Notes: a model not told the origin generated them from the letters alone. A stretch of DNA of 64,000 nucleotides from Chitiniphilus shinanonensis DSM 23277 (GCF_000374805.1 NZ_KB895339.1:1-64000), one strand, 5' to 3'; shown: positions 33,699 through 42,574, numbered from the stretch's first letter. Numbers and translations: made by a program.

Positions 33699-34787
33699 TC
33701 AGGCTGCCACGGCTTCGGTGGCCTGCCGCGCTTCCAGCTCGCGCACCAGCGGCAGCACCTGCTGGCCGAAGTAGACCACTTCCTCGTGGTAATGCAGGAA
33801 GCCGGTCAGGATCAGGTCGACGCCCACCGCCTTCAGCGCGACGATGCGCTCGGCGATCTGGCGCGGCGTGCCGATCAGGTTGGTCTTGAAGCCGTCGTTG
33901 TACTGCACCAGATCCTCGAAGGTGGATTTGGCCCAGTTGCCTTCGCCCTCGGGGCTGGCCTTGCCGGCCTGTTTCACCGCGTCGCCGAAGGCGTTGACGG
34001 CTTCCGGGTCGGCTTTTTCGATGATCTCGGCCAGTACGGCGCGCGCTTCTTCCTCGGTCTCGCGGGCGATGACGAAGGCGTTCACTCCGATCTTGACGCT
34101 GTGCTGGTTGGCGGCGGCCTTGGCGCGGATGTCGTCGATCTGTGCCTTGATCCCTTCGACGGTATTGCCGTTGGTGAAGTACCAGTCGGACACGCGCGAC
34201 GCCATGTCGCGCGCGGCGCGTGAGCTGCCGCCCTGGAAGATCTCCGGGTGCGGCTGCTGCAATGGCTTGGGCTTGAGCGTGTAGTCGCTGAAGCGATAGA
34301 AGTCGCCGCGGAAGCTGAAGCTGTCGCTGGTCCAGATGCCCTTGAGCGCGCGGATGAATTCCTCGGAGCGGCGATAGCGCTCGTCGTGCTCCAGCCACGG
34401 CTCGCCGATGGCCTGGAATTCGCCCTTGAACCAGCCGGAGACGATGTTGACCGCGACGCGGCCGCCGCTGAGCTGGTCGATGGTGGCGATCTGCTTGGCG
34501 GCGACGGCCGGGTTCCACGGGCCGGGCAGGATGGCGGCGATCACCTTGAGCCTGGTGGTGGCGGCCAGCAGCGCATGCGAGAACGCCACCGGCTCGTGCT
34601 GGAACTCGGCGCCGTAGCCGGCGGTGAAGCGGATCTGGCTCAGCGCGTAGTCGAAGCCGTTGGCCTCGGCCAGCTGCGCCAGCTTGCGGTTGTAGTCGAT
34701 GTCCCAGCTGGTGCGCTGCTCGATCTTGCTGACGACGAGGCCGCCGCTGACGTTGGGGACCCAATAGGCGAACTTGATCTGGCTCAT
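33699..34787 (-). CDS. sfnG: FMNH2-dependent dimethylsulfone monooxygenase
   Basis: A 362-residue luciferase-type monooxygenase matching SfnG, which converts dimethyl sulfone to methanesulfinate with FMNH2. Segments are MSQIKFAYWVPNVSGGLVVS at the start, RFTAGYGAEFQHEPVAFSHA, and AAILPGPWNPAVAAKQIATI, with IVSGWFKGEFQAIGEPWLEH further on. ATG 34787 has CTCCCC/GGGGAG-type ribosome site. The upstream msuE (32 bp away) would provide reduced flavin. The methanesulfinate would pass to MsuC and SsuD/MsuD encoded 8-9 kb away in the same regulon. Confidence 0.93.
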   Translation of the reverse strand: MSQIKFAYWVPNVSGGLVVSKIEQRTSWDIDYNRKLAQLAEANGFDYALSQIRFTAGYGAEFQHEPVAFSHALLAATTRLKVIAAILPGPWNPAVAAKQIATIDQLSGGRVAVNIVSGWFKGEFQAIGEPWLEHDERYRRSEEFIRALKGIWTSDSFSFRGDFYRFSDYTLKPKPLQQPHPEIFQGGSSRAARDMASRVSDWYFTNGNTVEGIKAQIDDIRAKAAANQHSVKIGVNAFVIARETEEEARAVLAEIIEKADPEAVNAFGDAVKQAGKASPEGEGNWAKSTFEDLVQYNDGFKTNLIGTPRQIAERIVALKAVGVDLILTGFLHYHEEVVYFGQQVLPLVRELEARQATEAVAA

Positions 34788-34819
34788 GGGGAGGTTCCTG
34801 TGTGTGAAAGGCTGTGGAT

Positions 34820-35389
34820 TCAGGCCGCGACGGCGGCGGGAATCGCCGCGTCGCGATGGGAAAGCAGCGGCAGCGCGCGCTTCACCGCCAGGGCGATGCG
34901 TGCCCGCAAGGCGTCGTCGGCGATGCGGTAGTCGCTGAACTCGCGCTCGGCGCCGTAGACGCCGACCGGCAGCGTCAGCGCCTGGAAGAACGAGAACAGC
35001 GGGCGCAGCTGGTGATCGATGACCAGGGCGTGGCGATCGCTGCCGCCGGTGGCCGCCAGCAGCACCGGCACGTTGGTCAGCGCCTCGTGATGGACGAAGT
35101 CGAACAGGTGCTTGAACAGGCCGGTGAAGGACGCGCGGTAGACGGGAGTCGCCACCACCAGCAGGTCGGCGGTCTCGATGGCGCGGATATCCTCGGCCAC
35201 GCTCACCGGCAACTGGTCGCGTCGCAGCGCGCCGGCGAGCGACGGGCCGATCTCGCCCAGCTCGATCAGCCGGATCTCCACCGGGATGTGCTCGGTCAGC
35301 TGGGCCAGGATGGCCTCGGTGAGGGCCAGGGTGCGCGACGGGCGTTGCAGGCTGCCGGTCACGGCGACCACGTTCAGTTTCTTGCTCAT
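34820..35389 (-). CDS. msuE: NAD(P)H-dependent FMN reductase
   Basis: A 189-residue flavodoxin-fold FMN reductase of the MsuE/SsuE group. The phosphate-binding loop is TGSLQRPSRT (11-20), followed by ATPVYRASFTGLFKHLFDF and the typical LLAATGGSDRHALVIDHQLRP (first part). It makes the FMNH2 needed by SfnG, SsuD and the MsuC-like enzymes and is the only such reductase in the window. It is the first gene of the eight-gene reverse operon, 45 bp downstream of a sigma-54 promoter. Confidence 0.93.
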   Translation of the reverse strand: MSKKLNVVAVTGSLQRPSRTLALTEAILAQLTEHIPVEIRLIELGEIGPSLAGALRRDQLPVSVAEDIRAIETADLLVVATPVYRASFTGLFKHLFDFVHHEALTNVPVLLAATGGSDRHALVIDHQLRPLFSFFQALTLPVGVYGAEREFSDYRIADDALRARIALAVKRALPLLSHRDAAIPAAVAA

Positions 35390-35433
35390 AGTGTCCTCTG
35401 GGCGGGATTGCCGGTTGTTGCCGGCTCTCTATG

Positions 35434-35449
35434 AGCACTAAGCGTGCCA
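35434..35449 (-). promoter_or_regulatory. Sigma-54 promoter for the msuE-sfnG-transporter operon
   Basis: Reverse strand TGGCACGCTTAGTGCT with GG-N10-GC spacing, ending 45 bp before msuE. Confidence 0.88.
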
Positions 35450-35533
35450 AAGCTGTTTTTCTATATTTATCAATGCATTGGGTGTGGCTGGACGGTGACC
35501 TGCATGTTGCGCCTGCTGCACCGTGCTGCTGGG

Positions 35534-35613
35534 TTGCTGCTGGTGCAGCAGTGAGCGGCCGGGCGGGCAGGGTGGGAGCAAACGGGCGGCGGGCGGTGCT
35601 GGTGGAGCAGCAA
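35534..35613. promoter_or_regulatory. SfnR enhancer sites between msuE and sfnB
   Basis: Two dyads: TTGCTG-N6-CAGCAG (35534-35551) and GTGCTG-N6-CAGCAA (35596-35613). Centres are 62 bp apart (twice 31). Each lies exactly 93.5 bp from the -24 T of its nearer promoter, so the region is mirror-symmetric like the one at 23.8-24.1 kb. A lone GAGCAA half-site lies between them. Confidence 0.72.
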
Positions 35614-35697
35614 CGTTGCAGCAACTCGCTGCGGGCCCACTCGTCGTTCCGGCGACGGGTTTTTGATTTTTTCTTTCAAATCAAAGGGATGGTTTGA

Positions 35698-35713
35698 TGG
35701 CATGAAGTGTGCA
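35698..35713 (+). promoter_or_regulatory. Sigma-54 promoter for sfnB
   Basis: TGGCATGAAGTGTGCA with GG-N10-GC spacing. Its place upstream of ATG 35771 excludes the longer in-frame start at 35663. Just before it, TTTGATTT-N8-AAATCAAA (35662-35685) is a perfect dyad in an AT-rich patch. Confidence 0.82.
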
Positions 35714-35770
35714 TTTCCTGCTGCGGACCGCGGCCTTTACCGCGGCATTCTTTCCAGAGGAAGTCCACCG

Positions 35771-36997
35771 ATGTCCGAACTTGCCCAACCCTCCGCTCCG
35801 GTGGCCGCCGCCCGGCCGGCCGCTCACCTGATCCGCGACGACGCCGAAGCGATCGCCATCGCCCACGAACTGGCGGCGGAGTTCCGCCAGGAGGCCGCGC
35901 AACGCGATGCCGAGCGCCGCCTGCCGCGCGCCGAGCTGGACCGCTATTCGCAAAGCGGCCTGTGGGGCATCACCGTGCCCAGGGAATACGGCGGCGCCTT
36001 CGTCTCCAACGTGACGCTGGCCGAGGTGGTGAAGATCATCTCCGAAGCCGACCCCAGCATCGGCCAGATCCCGCAGAACCATCTGTATATGGTCGAGGGC
36101 CTGCGGCTGGACGGCAGCGACTGGCAGAAGCAGCACTTCTTCAAGCTGGTGCTCGACGGCGTGCGCTTCGGCAACGCGTTTTCCGAGATTGGCACCCGCA
36201 GCGTGAACGACGTGCAGACGCGCCTGACGCCCACCGAGGGCGGCTATGTGCTGTCGGGCAAGAAGTTCTATTCCAGCGGCGCGCTGTTGGCCGACTGGGT
36301 GCCGGTGGTGGCCAAGAACGAGCACGACGAAACGGTGGTGGCGTTCGTGGAGAAGGGCAGCAAGGGGCTGACGGTGATCGACGACTGGTCGAGCTTCGGC
36401 CAGCGCACCACGGCCAGCGGCACCACCTTGCTGGAGAACATCTTCGTGCCGCGCGAATACGTGCTGCCGCATCACCTGGCGTTCGACCGGCCGACGGTGA
36501 TGGGCCCGATCGCGCAGATCATCCAGGCCGCCGTCGATGCCGGCATCGCCCACGCCGCGCTGAACGACACCATCGCCTTCGTGCGCCAGCACACCCGGCC
36601 GTGGATCGACAGCGAGGTCGAGCACGGCTACGAGGACCCGCTGATCATCCGCGAGATCGGCGACCTGACCATCCGGGTGCATGCCACCGATGCGCTGCTG
36701 CGCCGCGCCGGCGAGGCGATCGACCTGGCGCAGGCCGAGCCGACCGAGGCCAACGTCGCTGCCGCGCAGATCGCCGTCGCCGAGGCCAAGGTGCTGAGCA
36801 CCGAGACCGCGGTGCTCGCCGGCAGCAAGCTGTTCGAGCTGGCCGGCACGCGCTCGACGCTGAACCAGTTCAATCTGGATCGCCACTGGCGCAACGCGCG
36901 TACCCACACGTTGCATGATCCGGTGCGCTGGAAGTACCACCACGTGGGCAATTACCACCTGAACGGCGTGTTCCCGCCGCGCCATCCGTGGCTGTAG
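35771..36997 (+). CDS. sfnB: SfnB family sulfur acquisition oxidoreductase
   Basis: A 408-residue acyl-CoA-dehydrogenase-fold flavoprotein matching the SfnB family found with sfnR and sulfonate genes. Segments are GLWGITVPREYGGAFVSNVT, the substrate-pocket region PSIGQIPQNHLYMVEGL, FSEIGTRSVNDVQTRL, the stretch WSSFGQRTTASGTTLLEN, and [20 protein letters not shown]. It is clearly different from the two MsuC-like paralogues. ATG 35771 follows a CAGAGGAAG ribosome site and a sigma-54 promoter. Monocistronic; the terminator at 37082-37115 lies downstream. Its exact reaction is unproven in the family. Confidence 0.92.
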   Translation: MSELAQPSAPVAAARPAAHLIRDDAEAIAIAHELAAEFRQEAAQRDAERRLPRAELDRYSQSGLWGITVPREYGGAFVSNVTLAEVVKIISEADPSIGQIPQNHLYMVEGLRLDGSDWQKQHFFKLVLDGVRFGNAFSEIGTRSVNDVQTRLTPTEGGYVLSGKKFYSSGALLADWVPVVAKNEHDETVVAFVEKGSKGLTVIDDWSSFGQRTTASGTTLLENIFVPREYVLPHHLAFDRPTVMGPIAQIIQAAVDAGIAHAALNDTIAFVRQHTRPWIDSEVEHGYEDPLIIREIGDLTIRVHATDALLRRAGEAIDLAQAEPTEANVAAAQIAVAEAKVLSTETAVLAGSKLFELAGTRSTLNQFNLDRHWRNARTHTLHDPVRWKYHHVGNYHLNGVFPPRHPWL

Positions 36998-37081
36998 GCG
37001 CCACGCTCCCGGCGGCATCGCGTACGGACGGGTGACGCCGAAAGCAGTCGGGCCCGCAGAGGCGGGCCCGGAAGGCAGAAA

Positions 37082-37115
37082 ACAATAAAGCCCTGACGAA
37101 TCAGGGCTTTATTGT
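37082..37115. terminator. Bidirectional terminator between sfnB and tRNA-Asp
   Basis: ACAATAAAGCCCTGA-CGAA-TCAGGGCTTTATTGT, a perfect 15-bp stem that can end both the forward sfnB transcript and the reverse tRNA transcript. Confidence 0.88.
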
Positions 37116-37122
37116 GAAATTT

Positions 37123-37199
37123 TGGCGGAGCGGACGGGACTCGAACCCGCGACCCCCGGCGTGACAGGCCGGTATTCTAACCAACTGAACTACCGCTCC
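37123..37199 (-). tRNA. tRNA-Asp (GTC)
   Basis: A 77-nt cloverleaf with encoded CCA. The acceptor strand is GGAGCGG, the anticodon loop is CUGUCAC (GUC) and the T-loop is GGGUUCGAGUCCC. It differs from E. coli tRNA-Asp at only a few stem positions. Confidence 0.97.
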
Positions 37200-37236
37200 G
37201 CAGCGGTGTTTTCGACAACCCGGCAGCCGCAGCTGC

Positions 37237-37312
37237 TGGTGGGTGGTGACGGGATCGAACCGCCGACATTCTGCTTGTAAGGCAGACGCTCTACCAACTG
37301 AGCTAACCACCC
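37237..37312 (-). tRNA. tRNA-Val (TAC)
   Basis: A 76-nt cloverleaf with encoded CCA. The acceptor strand is GGGUGGU, the anticodon loop is CUUACAA (UAC) and the T-arm is CGGCGGUUCGAUCCCGUC. It lies 37 bp upstream of tRNA-Asp on the same strand, so the two form one transcript. Confidence 0.97.
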
Positions 37313-37576
37313 GCCGTCGAAAGAGGCCGCATTTAATCACGGGCTTTTGGGGGTGTCAACGACTCGCCGAAAGTTTTTTCGGGGCCCGTTTTGCGCGGTC
37401 GGATAGGTATGCTTACGGCATGAATCGAGGAGTTCCGGTGGCGTGGTGTCAGCGGAAAACGAAGGGAGGCGCGACCGCGGGGGCTGTGGCGTATCGGTGG
37501 CTGAAACATGCCGCCGATGGGCAAGCTTTCCGTCGTTGAGGTATAAATACCGCTTTTGCCGACAGCGCTGCGCCAA

Positions 37577-38401
37577 GTGAGAATTCAGAAATTGCCACGT
37601 ATCCCGACCGCGCGTCTCGTTCGCGGGGCGGAGGTCGTGCTGGTGGCGGCGCTGGCCTGGGTCGCGGCCGGCCTGTTGTGGCGCGTGGCGGCGCCGCCGT
37701 CGCCCGATCTGCGCCTGACGCAGCCGCCGGCACCGCCGGCGCAGCAGGCGTTTGCCTGGAGCAATGCGCCCAACTGGTTCGGCAATGCCGCGACCAGCGC
37801 CACGGCCACCACGCTGTCGGCCAAGCTGCTGGCGGTGATCGCCGGGGGCGAGGGCTTCAGCGCGGCGATCTTCACCGGCTTTGGCGCCGGCCCGCTGGCC
37901 GCGCGCCCCGGCGATACGCTGCAGGATGGCGTCAAGCTGTTGGCGGTGGAGCGCGACCGCGCGCGCATCGACAACCACGGTCGCATCGAGGAAGTGCCGC
38001 TGGAGGGCCTGGACAAGGCCATGCCCGGCATCGGCGCGCCGCAGCCGCCGGACGTGGTCGCGGTGGCGCCGCAGTCGCCCTCCGGCCCGGCGCAGCAGAT
38101 GAAGGTGACGCGCGGCGTGATGGCCGATGCGATGCAGAACATGAATATCGCCGACTGGTCGAAGGGCCTCGCCAACGCGCCCGATGGGGGCATCTTCATC
38201 TCCAATGCGCGGCAGCAGCCGTTCGCCGAGGTGCTGCAATTGCAGGACGGCGATATTCTCAAGCGCGCCAACGGCCGGCCGCTCGGCGATACCGCCGACA
38301 TGTCGCTCGTGTACAGTCAGTTCAGTCAAACCAGCCAGGTCACGCTCGAAGTCGTCCGCAACGGCGGCCTGGTGGTCCTGCAATATCAAATCCAACCATG
38401 A
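37577..38401 (+). CDS. gspC: Type II secretion protein GspC
   Basis: About 274 residues. GspC is the inner-membrane linker between the type II secretion platform and the GspD secretin. One membrane helix lies near the N-terminus (GAEVVLVAALAWVAAGLLW). The periplasmic homology region follows (LSAKLLAVIAGGEGFSAAIF, then RPGDTLQDGVKLLAVERDRA), and a PDZ-like C-terminus is present (GGIFISNARQQPFAEVLQLQ). Start is uncertain: GTG 37577 is chosen because a TATAAA -10 element at 37542-37547 would put transcription start near 37554, leaving the alternative TTG 37556 almost leaderless. It heads gspC-gspD-gspE. Confidence 0.86.
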   Translation: MRIQKLPRIPTARLVRGAEVVLVAALAWVAAGLLWRVAAPPSPDLRLTQPPAPPAQQAFAWSNAPNWFGNAATSATATTLSAKLLAVIAGGEGFSAAIFTGFGAGPLAARPGDTLQDGVKLLAVERDRARIDNHGRIEEVPLEGLDKAMPGIGAPQPPDVVAVAPQSPSGPAQQMKVTRGVMADAMQNMNIADWSKGLANAPDGGIFISNARQQPFAEVLQLQDGDILKRANGRPLGDTADMSLVYSQFSQTSQVTLEVVRNGGLVVLQYQIQP

Positions 38402-38411
38402 ACGGTACGCC

Positions 38412-40562
38412 ATGATCCGCTTGCGCCCGCTCGTGCTCGCCCTTGCGCTGTTCGCCGCCGGCCCCGCGCCGGCCGCGGACGACGAGGTGACGCTCAATTT
38501 CGTCAACGCCGATCTCGAATCGACCATCAAGGCCGTGGGGATGATCACCGGGCGCAACTTCGTCCTCGACCCGCGGGTGAAGGGCACGGTGAACATCGTC
38601 TCCACCCAGCCGGTGAAGAAGAGCCAGGTCTATCCCATCCTGTTGTCCGCGCTGCGGCAGCAGGGGTTCGCCACGGTGGAGGCCGGCGGGGTGGTCAAGG
38701 TGGTGCCCGAGGCCGACGCCAAGCAGAACTACAGCGTGACCACCAAGCCCGGCTCCAAGGTGGCGGGCGACCGCATCGTCACCCAGGTGTATCCGCTGAA
38801 GTACGAATCGGCCAGCCAGCTGGTGCCGATCCTGCGGCCGCTGATCACGCCGAACAACGCCATCGCGGCGTATCCGGCCGGCAACACGCTGGTGATCACC
38901 GACTACGCCGACAACATCCAGCGCCTGAACCGGGTGATCGAGAGCATCGATCAGGCCCCCAGCCTGGACGTGTTCCCGGTCACGCTGAAGTACGCGTCCG
39001 CCGTGGATGTGGCGCAGACGCTGGCGCGGCTGCTGCCCGAGGTCAACGTGCAGGGCGTGAACCCGCCGACGCCGATCCCCGAGGGCGTGCGGCGCAGCGC
39101 GGTGGTGGCGGACATCCGCAGCAACGCGCTGCTGGTGCGCGCCGAGACGGCCGTCCACGCGCAGCAGATCCGCCGCCTGGTGGAGACGCTGGACCAGCCC
39201 GGCGCGGCCGGCGGCAACATCCACGTGATCTACCTGCGCAATGCCGAAGCGGTGAAGCTGGCCAACACGCTCAAGGGCATCCTCACCGGGCAGGACAGCG
39301 GCAACGCCTCGTCGGGCAGTGGTCTGTCGTCCACCCCGACCAGTTCGTCCGGCGGCGGCGTCACCACCGGCGGCAATACGCTGAATCTGTCGGCGACCGG
39401 CGCCAGCACCAGCACCGGCGGCGCCACGGCGCAGTCGGTGGCGACCAGCGTACAGCTGGGCGGCGCCACGGTGATGATCCAGGCCGACCCGATGACCAAC
39501 TCGCTGATCATCACGGCCCCGGACAACATCTACAACAACCTGCGCTCGGTGGTGGACAAGCTCGACGTGCGTCGCGCCCAGGTCTACATCGAGGCGATGA
39601 TCGCCGAGGTGAACGTCACCAAGACCGGCGAATTCGGCATCCAGTGGGTGCTGGGCGGGGGCAGCAACATCGTCGGCGTCGGCATGTCGGCGCTGGCGCC
39701 GGCCACCGCGGCCAACAACCTGGCCAACATCGCCAACAGCATCATCGCCGGCACGCCGACCGTGCCGTCCGGCTTCAACATCGGCGTGCTCAACGCCAAC
39801 CCGCTCAAGGGCGAGACGCCGACGCTGGGCGTGCTGGCCACCGCGTTGCAACGCAGCGGCAACGCCAACATCCTGTCCACGCCCAACCTCATCACGCTGG
39901 ACAACGAAGAGGCGAAGATCATGGTGGGGCAGAACATCCCCATCATCACCGGCACCCAGTCCTCCACCGGCAGCAACCCCAATCCGTTCACCACGGTGGA
40001 GCGCGAGGACATCGGTATCACGCTGAAGGTGAAGCCGCAGGTGTCCGAGGGCGGCAGCATCACGCTGAGCGTGTACCAGGAGGTGTCGAACATCGACAAC
40101 ACGGTGCAGACCGATGGCGCCGGCATCGCCACCAGCAAGCGCGCGATCGAGTCGCGGGTGCTGGTGGACGACGGCCAGATCCTGGTGCTGGGCGGGCTGA
40201 TCGAGGATCGCCTGTCCAACGGGCAATCGCGCGTGCCGGGGCTGGGCGACATCCCCGGCCTGGGCCAGTTGTTCCGCTACGAATCGCGCGATTGGCAGAA
40301 GACCAACCTGATGATTTTCCTGCGGCCGTACATCCTGCGTGACGGCAAGGCCAGCGAGGCGTTGTCCAATTCGCGCTACCAGTACCTGAAAACCCAGCAG
40401 GAAGGCTTCCAGATCCCCGATCACCTGCTGCTGCCGACGCTGCCCAAGGTGCACCTGCCGGCCAACCTGCCGGCGCCCGGTCCGTTCCCGGTCGATCCGG
40501 CGCCGGCCGCGACGCCCGGCGTGCCGGACGCCTCCGCGCCGGCCGCTGCGGTGGTGCAATGA
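38412..40562 (+). CDS. gspD: Type II secretion secretin GspD
   Basis: A 716-residue outer-membrane secretin. There is a signal peptide (1-21, ending PAPAA-DD), then the N0 domain (VTLNFVNADLESTIKAVGMI), N1-N3 domains with a Ser/Gly/Thr-rich insertion around 300-340, and the secretin core with VTKTGEFGIQWVLGGG, NEEAKIMVGQNIPIITG, and LVLGGLIEDRLSNGQSRVPG. An Ala/Pro-rich tail ends the protein. It lies 10 bp after gspC and overlaps gspE (ATGA). Folded exoproteins pass through the ring it forms. Confidence 0.95.
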   Translation: MIRLRPLVLALALFAAGPAPAADDEVTLNFVNADLESTIKAVGMITGRNFVLDPRVKGTVNIVSTQPVKKSQVYPILLSALRQQGFATVEAGGVVKVVPEADAKQNYSVTTKPGSKVAGDRIVTQVYPLKYESASQLVPILRPLITPNNAIAAYPAGNTLVITDYADNIQRLNRVIESIDQAPSLDVFPVTLKYASAVDVAQTLARLLPEVNVQGVNPPTPIPEGVRRSAVVADIRSNALLVRAETAVHAQQIRRLVETLDQPGAAGGNIHVIYLRNAEAVKLANTLKGILTGQDSGNASSGSGLSSTPTSSSGGGVTTGGNTLNLSATGASTSTGGATAQSVATSVQLGGATVMIQADPMTNSLIITAPDNIYNNLRSVVDKLDVRRAQVYIEAMIAEVNVTKTGEFGIQWVLGGGSNIVGVGMSALAPATAANNLANIANSIIAGTPTVPSGFNIGVLNANPLKGETPTLGVLATALQRSGNANILSTPNLITLDNEEAKIMVGQNIPIITGTQSSTGSNPNPFTTVEREDIGITLKVKPQVSEGGSITLSVYQEVSNIDNTVQTDGAGIATSKRAIESRVLVDDGQILVLGGLIEDRLSNGQSRVPGLGDIPGLGQLFRYESRDWQKTNLMIFLRPYILRDGKASEALSNSRYQYLKTQQEGFQIPDHLLLPTLPKVHLPANLPAPGPFPVDPAPAATPGVPDASAPAAAVVQ

Positions 40563-42028
40563 GCCGACTGGTTCCCTACCACTTCGCCCGCGATCGCGGG
40601 GTGGTGGACCTCGCGGCGGCCGATGGGTCGCTCGATGTGCTGATGAAGCGCGGCGGCGATCTGTCGGCGTTGTCCGAACTGCGCCGCGCGGCGGGGCAGC
40701 CGCTGAACGTGACGGTGCTGGAGGCGGCCGAGTACGACGCGCGCATCACCGCGCTGTTCAGCGACGGCGAGCGCGGCGGCAGCGCCACCGTGGTGGGCGA
40801 CCTGGAAGACGATCTCGACCTGTCGCGCCTGGCGCAGGATATCCCCGAGGTCGAGGACCTGATGGAGGCCGCGGACGACGCGCCCATCATCCGCCTGATC
40901 AACGCGCTGCTGACCGAGGCGCTGCGCGAGAATGCCTCCGACCTGCATATCGAGCCGTTCGAGACGCGCTCGGTGGTGCGCTTCCGGGTCGATGGCCAGC
41001 TGCGCGACGTGATCGAGCCCAAGCGGGCACTGCACGCCGCGCTGGTGTCGCGGATCAAGGTGATGGCCGGTCTCGACATCGCCGAGAAGCGCCTGCCGCA
41101 GGATGGCCGCATCACGCTGCGCGTCGCCGGCCGCCCGGTGGACGTGCGGGTGTCCACCCTGCCCACCGGCCACGGCGAGCGCGCGGTGCTGCGCCTGCTG
41201 GACAAATCCGCCGGCCGCCTGAATCTGGAAAAGCTGGGCATGCCCGGCGATACGCTGGCGCGGCTGGAGGAACTGCTGGCGCAGCCGCACGGCATCATCC
41301 TGGTGACGGGCCCCACCGGCTCGGGCAAGACCACCACCCTCTACGCCGCGCTGTCGCGCATGGATGCCACCACCAGCAACATCATGACGGTGGAGGATCC
41401 GATCGAATACGACCTGGACGGCGTCGGCCAGACCCAGGTGAACCCGCGCATCGACATGAGTTTTTCGCGCGCCTTGCGCGCCATCCTGCGCCAGGACCCG
41501 GACGTGATCATGATCGGCGAGATCCGCGATCTGGAAACCGCGCAGATCGCGGTGCAGGCGTCGCTGACCGGCCACCTGGTGCTGGCGACGCTGCACACCA
41601 ACGACGCGGCCAGCGCGGTGACGCGGCTGACCGACATGGGCATCGAGCCGTTCCTGCTGGCGTCGTCGCTGCTGGGGGTGCTGGCGCAGCGCCTGGGCCG
41701 ACAGCTCTGCGCCGAATGCCGCGAGCCGTATCCGGCGGATGCGTCGGAACTGGCGGCGATGGGCGTTGCCGGCCCGGCGACGCTGTATCGCGCGGTGGGT
41801 TGCCCCGTCTGCCACGGCAACGGCTATCGCGGCCGCACGGGGGTCTACGAGCTGCTGACGGTCGACGAAGCGTTGCGCGGCAAGATCCACAATCAGGCCG
41901 CGGAGCAGGACATCAAGCAATACGCGCTGGCGCACGGCATGCTCAGCCTGCGGCAGGACGGGGTGCGCCGCATCCTGGCGGGCGATACCACGCTCGAGGA
42001 AATCTGGCGGGTAACGCGCGACGCGTAA
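40559..42028 (+). CDS. gspE: Type II secretion ATPase GspE
   Basis: A 489-residue cytoplasmic ATPase that drives pseudopilus assembly. Walker A is GPTGSGKTTTL, the Asp box is TVEDPIEYDLDGVGQTQVNP, Walker B is VIMIGEIRDLETA and the His box is GHLVLATLHTNDAA. A zinc motif with two CxxC pairs (CAECREPY ... CPVCHGNGY) follows, as in GspE. ATG 40559 overlaps the gspD stop. GspF-N genes are not in the window. Confidence 0.95.
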   Translation: MSRLVPYHFARDRGVVDLAAADGSLDVLMKRGGDLSALSELRRAAGQPLNVTVLEAAEYDARITALFSDGERGGSATVVGDLEDDLDLSRLAQDIPEVEDLMEAADDAPIIRLINALLTEALRENASDLHIEPFETRSVVRFRVDGQLRDVIEPKRALHAALVSRIKVMAGLDIAEKRLPQDGRITLRVAGRPVDVRVSTLPTGHGERAVLRLLDKSAGRLNLEKLGMPGDTLARLEELLAQPHGIILVTGPTGSGKTTTLYAALSRMDATTSNIMTVEDPIEYDLDGVGQTQVNPRIDMSFSRALRAILRQDPDVIMIGEIRDLETAQIAVQASLTGHLVLATLHTNDAASAVTRLTDMGIEPFLLASSLLGVLAQRLGRQLCAECREPYPADASELAAMGVAGPATLYRAVGCPVCHGNGYRGRTGVYELLTVDEALRGKIHNQAAEQDIKQYALAHGMLSLRQDGVRRILAGDTTLEEIWRVTRDA

Positions 42029-42259
42029 CGGCCGCGATGCCGGCTGTCGGCGCCGCGTCGCGCGGGAGCCAGCAGTCATCGGACACGGCGGATCTGCGTT
42101 GCGCCATAAGGTAGGTCCCCACGTGCATCCGTCTGCGATCGGTGCGATGATCTTCGGGATCGTACGCCCAGCCATGCCGATTGCCGGCCCGCCCTGAGGG
42201 GTGGCAAGCGGAGCAGCGTTGAGCGCTAGACTACGCCCTTACTTCAGTCGGTTGGCTCC

Positions 42260-42574
42260 ATGGCCCTTCCTTCCTCACGCGAGCAACGCAGTGCGCTTCG
42301 GGTACCGATGAACTGCAAGGTCAAGATCCGCACCCTGGATTTCGGCCCTCCGTACTACGGCGAATGCATCGACCTCAGTGTGACCGGCATGACGATCCGC
42401 ACGTCCTTCGTGCCGCGCCCGGACGAGGAGTTCGAGATCTTCGTGATGCCGCCCATGTCCGGCGCCGGCCCGCGCGATCCGTTGTCGGCCCGGGTGCGTG
42501 TGGTGCGCTGCCACGAAGTGGAGCGCGGCAAGCTCTACGAACTGGGGTTGTTCATCGTCCAGATACTGGCCTGA
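42260..42574 (+). CDS. PilZ domain protein
   Basis: A 104-residue stand-alone PilZ domain, a candidate cyclic-di-GMP receptor. The binding motifs are partly visible: an Arg-rich start SREQRSALRVP in place of RxxxR, and DLSVTGM for D/NxSxxG. It sits 231 bp downstream of gspE and ends at a strong terminator. A GGDEF-EAL protein that could supply the ligand is encoded at 59.1-61.6 kb. Whether it acts on type II secretion or on something else is unknown. Confidence 0.85.
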   Translation: MALPSSREQRSALRVPMNCKVKIRTLDFGPPYYGECIDLSVTGMTIRTSFVPRPDEEFEIFVMPPMSGAGPRDPLSARVRVVRCHEVERGKLYELGLFIVQILA

